From contig QKWP01000121.1 of NCBI GenBank assembly GCA_003550325.1, positions 338,954 to 402,953 of the forward strand: a DNA stretch of 64,000 nucleotides, given 5' to 3'. This DNA comes from Gigaspora rosea. Taxonomy: Eukaryota; Glomeromycota; Glomeromycetes; Diversisporales; Gigasporaceae. The notes under the pieces are model-generated. The model had not been told where the DNA came from. It saw only the letters and a list, made by a program, of their open reading frames with translations, and made no database searches. This document shows positions 61,111 to 64,000 of the stretch, in pieces (position 1 is the stretch's first letter; every line of letters starts with the position of its first letter). Both the position numbers and the translations under genes were made by a program.

Positions 61111-61748
61111 TTATATAAAAAAAGTGATTTAGTAGAGTATTTTAAAAATTTTATATATGATCATAGATAGTTGTTACATAGAAAAGTCAAAATAATACTA
61201 AGTAAATCGATTTTTATGCAATAAAAAAAATTGTTCAGAGAACAAAATACACCTACTATGAAATTTTTAAGCAAATTGGATAACTTTTTATTAGTATTAT
61301 TTTCATTTTATGTACCTACGAATATAGCTAAAAAATTTGTAATTTTTTTTGTAAAAACTTAAAAAAAACATATTGGCATGGTTTCGCCCTTTGTTATTTA
61401 TGGTCCTTTCGACTGCCCATTCTTGCTGACTCTGTTTCTGGTTGTGTGATTTTGACATTCTGTTGTAGGCATGGACTCACGGTTAGTGCAATTTCGTGGT
61501 GGTCGACTTTGAGCGCAGGTTTTTTGGCAGACCTTGTTGCCAGTAGGAAGGCAGTGAGAAGGTGAGTTCGTTGATTTAGAACCTTGGCTCCGTTGTTGTT
61601 ATGTTTTTGTGGTTATTCATTACTAACTTTTTTTTTTAAATGATGAATAACGCCGTTCGGTTGAGTGATCGTTTTGGTAGTCGTGAATATTATAACTTCG
61701 TCGTGTTGTTGTTTGTTTATCGTTATTAAGACTGTAGCTTAGTAATAC
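61111..61748. other. Non-coding sequence with GT-rich block
   Basis: 61390-61740 is GC-richer and G+T biased on the plus strand, like 34480-34870. No gene recognised. Confidence 0.4.
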
Positions 61749-62155
61749 TAGAGATGTTAAAATGCTTCTAAAATGCTTCATGTAATACAAATTTAAAATC
61801 ATTTATTAAACTACAATGATAATCAAATTAATTTTTTTAATTAATAATTAGATTAAAAATAATATAAACAATAAATCTAATTACAAAAAAAAGTTAAAAA
61901 TAATATTTGTGGTAAGAAATTGTTTTTAAGCATTTTATAAGCAATTATGCTTCTGAGCAGTACTTTAATGTCATTAAATGATTAATATTTGCAAATTAAA
62001 CCAAATTCTTATTTTTTTAATAAATATATTTTTTTAAATTATTATAAACAATTTTAATACTGTAATTTTACAAAAAAAAAAATAAAAAATCATAAAACTA
62101 ACAAGAAAATTGTGTTAAGCAGTTTTAGCATTTTATAAGCAATTTAACATCCCTA
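61749..62155. mobile_element. hAT-type MITE (word AAGCATTTTATAAGC)
   Basis: Ends TAGAGATGTTAAAATGCTT and (reverse complement) TAGGGATGTTAAATTGCTT. Flanks AGTAATAC (61741-61748) and AGTGATAC (62156-62163) agree at 7 of 8. ATGCTT/AAGCAT words repeat at both ends. The terminus is close to that at 48675. Confidence 0.9.
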
Positions 62156-62165
62156 AGTGATACTA

Positions 62166-62292
62166 GTTGATAGTTAAAAAATCAACTCAAGTCAGTTAGT
62201 CGACTTAGCCAAGTTGATATTAAAAAATCAACTCAAGATGGTTAGTTGACTTGGCCAAGTCAATTTTTGTAAAGTCGACTTAACCGGTTATT
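62166..62292. repeat. Array of AGTTGACTTGGCCAAGTCAA words
   Basis: GTTAAAAAATCAACTCAAG occurs twice and AGTYGACTTRGCCAAGT words recur in both orientations, immediately right of the 61749 element. Termini unresolved. Confidence 0.55.
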
Positions 62293-63027
62293 ATTAAGGC
62301 ACCTTTCCATAATTGGCATTATATCGGTTATAGGTTCTGAATTTTATTTATTAATGACGATATAAGCATCCTGAAAAAACCAATCGATAGAATGAATTTT
62401 TTTTTTTTACACTCCATAAATAATATAATCATTGCAAAAAACATCGGTTAATTAATTTACAAGATTATTCCTTTTCTATTAGTGGAATTCACAGGTCAGA
62501 AATGCATTTTAATCAGCTCGATATTTAATAAATTAAAAAGTTTATTATACATAAGTAATTATTTGAAAATTGAATTCCAGAAAACGTTTTCTGTAAAAAT
62601 TCCTGGGTCCCACTAATCAAGTCATAGCTCGTATATCCTATGACTTTCTAGCCCAAAAGCATTAATCTAAATAAGAATAGATTTCTATTTTACAATGTGT
62701 TCGCATGAAAGTGCAAAAAATTTGATGACACCATCACCAATTCCTATAACTACGCAGCCCAAGAGTTATTTATCTAATAATATCGAATTGTCTAAAACAG
62801 AATTTGTAAGTGTGTAATTAATACTATCTATAGTTACAATTAAAATGAAAAACAGGGAATTAATAAAGCTAAATAGGTATATTTTAAAGAGGGCTGAAAA
62901 AAGAAATAAAAAAAAGCCTTAAGTATAATATTTAGCTATTGATAGAAAATTAAGTTAATGACAGAATTTTTTTTTAATGTGAAAAAGTATATAAAATTAA
63001 CTCAGTGATTAGTAATAGCTCATCGAA
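62293..63027. other. Region upstream of the hAT transposase frame
   Basis: AT-rich; no repeat that I can assign. It may contain the left end of the autonomous element. Confidence 0.4.
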
Positions 63028-64000
63028 ATGGATCAAGAAAATTCTTTTACACTTCAATATGAATCAGAAAATACTTCTGATAATATCCTAGAACATAACT
63101 CTGCTCCCATTGTGGCTTATGAATTTTCTTCATCACCACGTCCTTTTGAATATTTTACTTCTCCTAATCTTGAATATTCTACTTCGCCATCATGCACATC
63201 TGATTCGATTTCCACTATACCCTTAGAATCTTCATCATGTAATCTTGAATATGTTGCTTCGTCTTCTAATCTTGAATACATTGATTTGTCTAATCTTGAA
63301 TATGTTGATTCGTCTCCTAATCTTGAATACTTTACCTCTTCAATATATACTTCTAATTCTGAAGAAATTAATTTGTTGTTAAATGATTCTAACAATTTTA
63401 CTGCAATAAATGATACTTTCGACTATCCCGATGACTATCCCGATTCTTCAAATATTCCAACTCTACAAAATTCTAAAAAACATAAATCAGTTTTTGTAAC
63501 TTCATCAAACAAAAAACCAAAACCTGGAAAAAGCTGGGTTTGGCATCATATGAAAAAAGACAAGTATGTAAAAAAAGAAACAAAATGTAAAGTTCTAGTC
63601 AAACGAGATAGAAAAATAGTAGAATGCGACGAAACTTTTGCACTTCTTACTAGCACAAGTACGCTTGGCTTTCATTTACATACAGTGCATTGTTTATTAG
63701 AAAAAGGTTCGTTAGGGTGGTGACATATATTACGTAATATAATTTTACTATACCCCCTACCCCCCTCTCCCCTATATAAGAGAAATTTGATTGGCTATTA
63801 TGAACTTCTATATTTAACATAAGATTTTAGAGACCTTCCTCCCCCCTAAAATATTACGTAATATCTGTCACCACCTTTATTACCTTTATCAGGAATATCT
63901 AAACAACTAGTCTCTAAAAAAATGATTAATATAGCTCAAAAAGATCCTACACAACCTACATTAATAGATACATTAAAAAATAAGCCATTGTTATCTTCTA
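63028..64000 (+). pseudogene. hAT transposase N-terminus, broken by a MITE, runs off the window
   Basis: A BED-finger transposase that would recognise and mobilise hAT ends. The first 110 residues are Ser/Tyr-rich with five NLEY motifs in a loose repeat. A BED-like finger follows at about residues 168-221: SWVWHHMKKD, Cys187, Cys200 and a C-terminal HLHTVH (His216/218/221). The spacing C-x12-C is wider than the usual C-x2-C. The frame ends at TGA 63721-63723 only because a 162-bp MITE is inserted. After it, from 63880, the same frame resumes with SGISKQLVSKK and DPTQPTLIDTLKNK, typical of the segment after a hAT BED finger, and stays open to the end. MITE plus TTA duplication is 165 bp, so the frame is kept. 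The catalytic domain lies outside the window. Confidence 0.8.
63715..63876. mobile_element. 162-bp PIF/Harbinger-type MITE inside the hAT transposase frame
   Basis: Ends GGGTGGTGACATATATTACG and (reverse complement) AGGTGGTGACAGATATTACG. TTA is present on both sides (63712-63714 and 63877-63879). Excision of the element plus one TTA rejoins the transposase frame as GSL-LPLSGISKQ. Confidence 0.85.

Overview
The window is eukaryotic, very AT-rich and intron-containing, and it is dominated by transposable elements. A MATA_HMG-type HMG-box gene, a LINE of the kind abundant in arbuscular mycorrhizal fungi, a degenerate protein kinase joined to Sel1-like repeats, a BED-finger hAT transposase and a Tigger/pogo-like transposase together suggest a Glomeromycotina (Rhizophagus-like) nuclear genome. 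This is inference from gene content; no marker gene proves it. Three N gaps are present (11671-11864, 38657-38700, 53768-53953).

Layout. 1-10100: repeat arrays, then a nested stack in which a pogo-like element (2053-5645) sits inside a fold-back MITE and is itself interrupted by a hAT-type MITE; fold-back and Harbinger-type MITEs follow. 10800-17730: an A/T satellite, a gap, dispersed repeats, and two large hAT-like non-autonomous elements (13805-15460, 17165-17724). 17740-21231: a tRNA-derived SINE-like repeat and the best ordinary gene, a five-exon MDR-family NADP-dependent oxidoreductase. 21700-33200: TA-target MITEs, a decayed LINE (ORF1 and endonuclease, then a dead reverse transcriptase), with a kinase/Sel1 pseudogene lying between the two LINE parts. 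33700-45330: MITEs of many types, a second SINE-like repeat, and an assembly duplication across a gap. 45474-47895: the 3' half of a second LINE (RNase H, zinc knuckle, poly-A). 48675-54340: MITEs, including one built of two tandem modules facing two inverted ones and itself hit by a hAT-like element. 57280-59125: short fold-back elements and an intact HMG-box gene. 61749-64000: a hAT-like MITE and the start of a hAT transposase that is broken by a Harbinger-type MITE.

The most interesting pattern is a set of elements sharing hAT hallmarks (8-bp target duplication, ends TAGNG...CNCTA) whose interiors near the ends are packed with one short, largely self-complementary word. The word differs between elements (GATTAATC, TTTGATTTGATCAAAT, CCGAACCGG, GGATCCGAT, GGTAGCTACCGG, AAGCATTTTATAAGC, GTAGTGACGTC). 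Eight complete copies have target duplications readable directly in the sequence. Known hAT transposases bind subterminal repeats through their BED finger, so a switch of word between families could reflect a switch of transposase specificity; that last step is inference.
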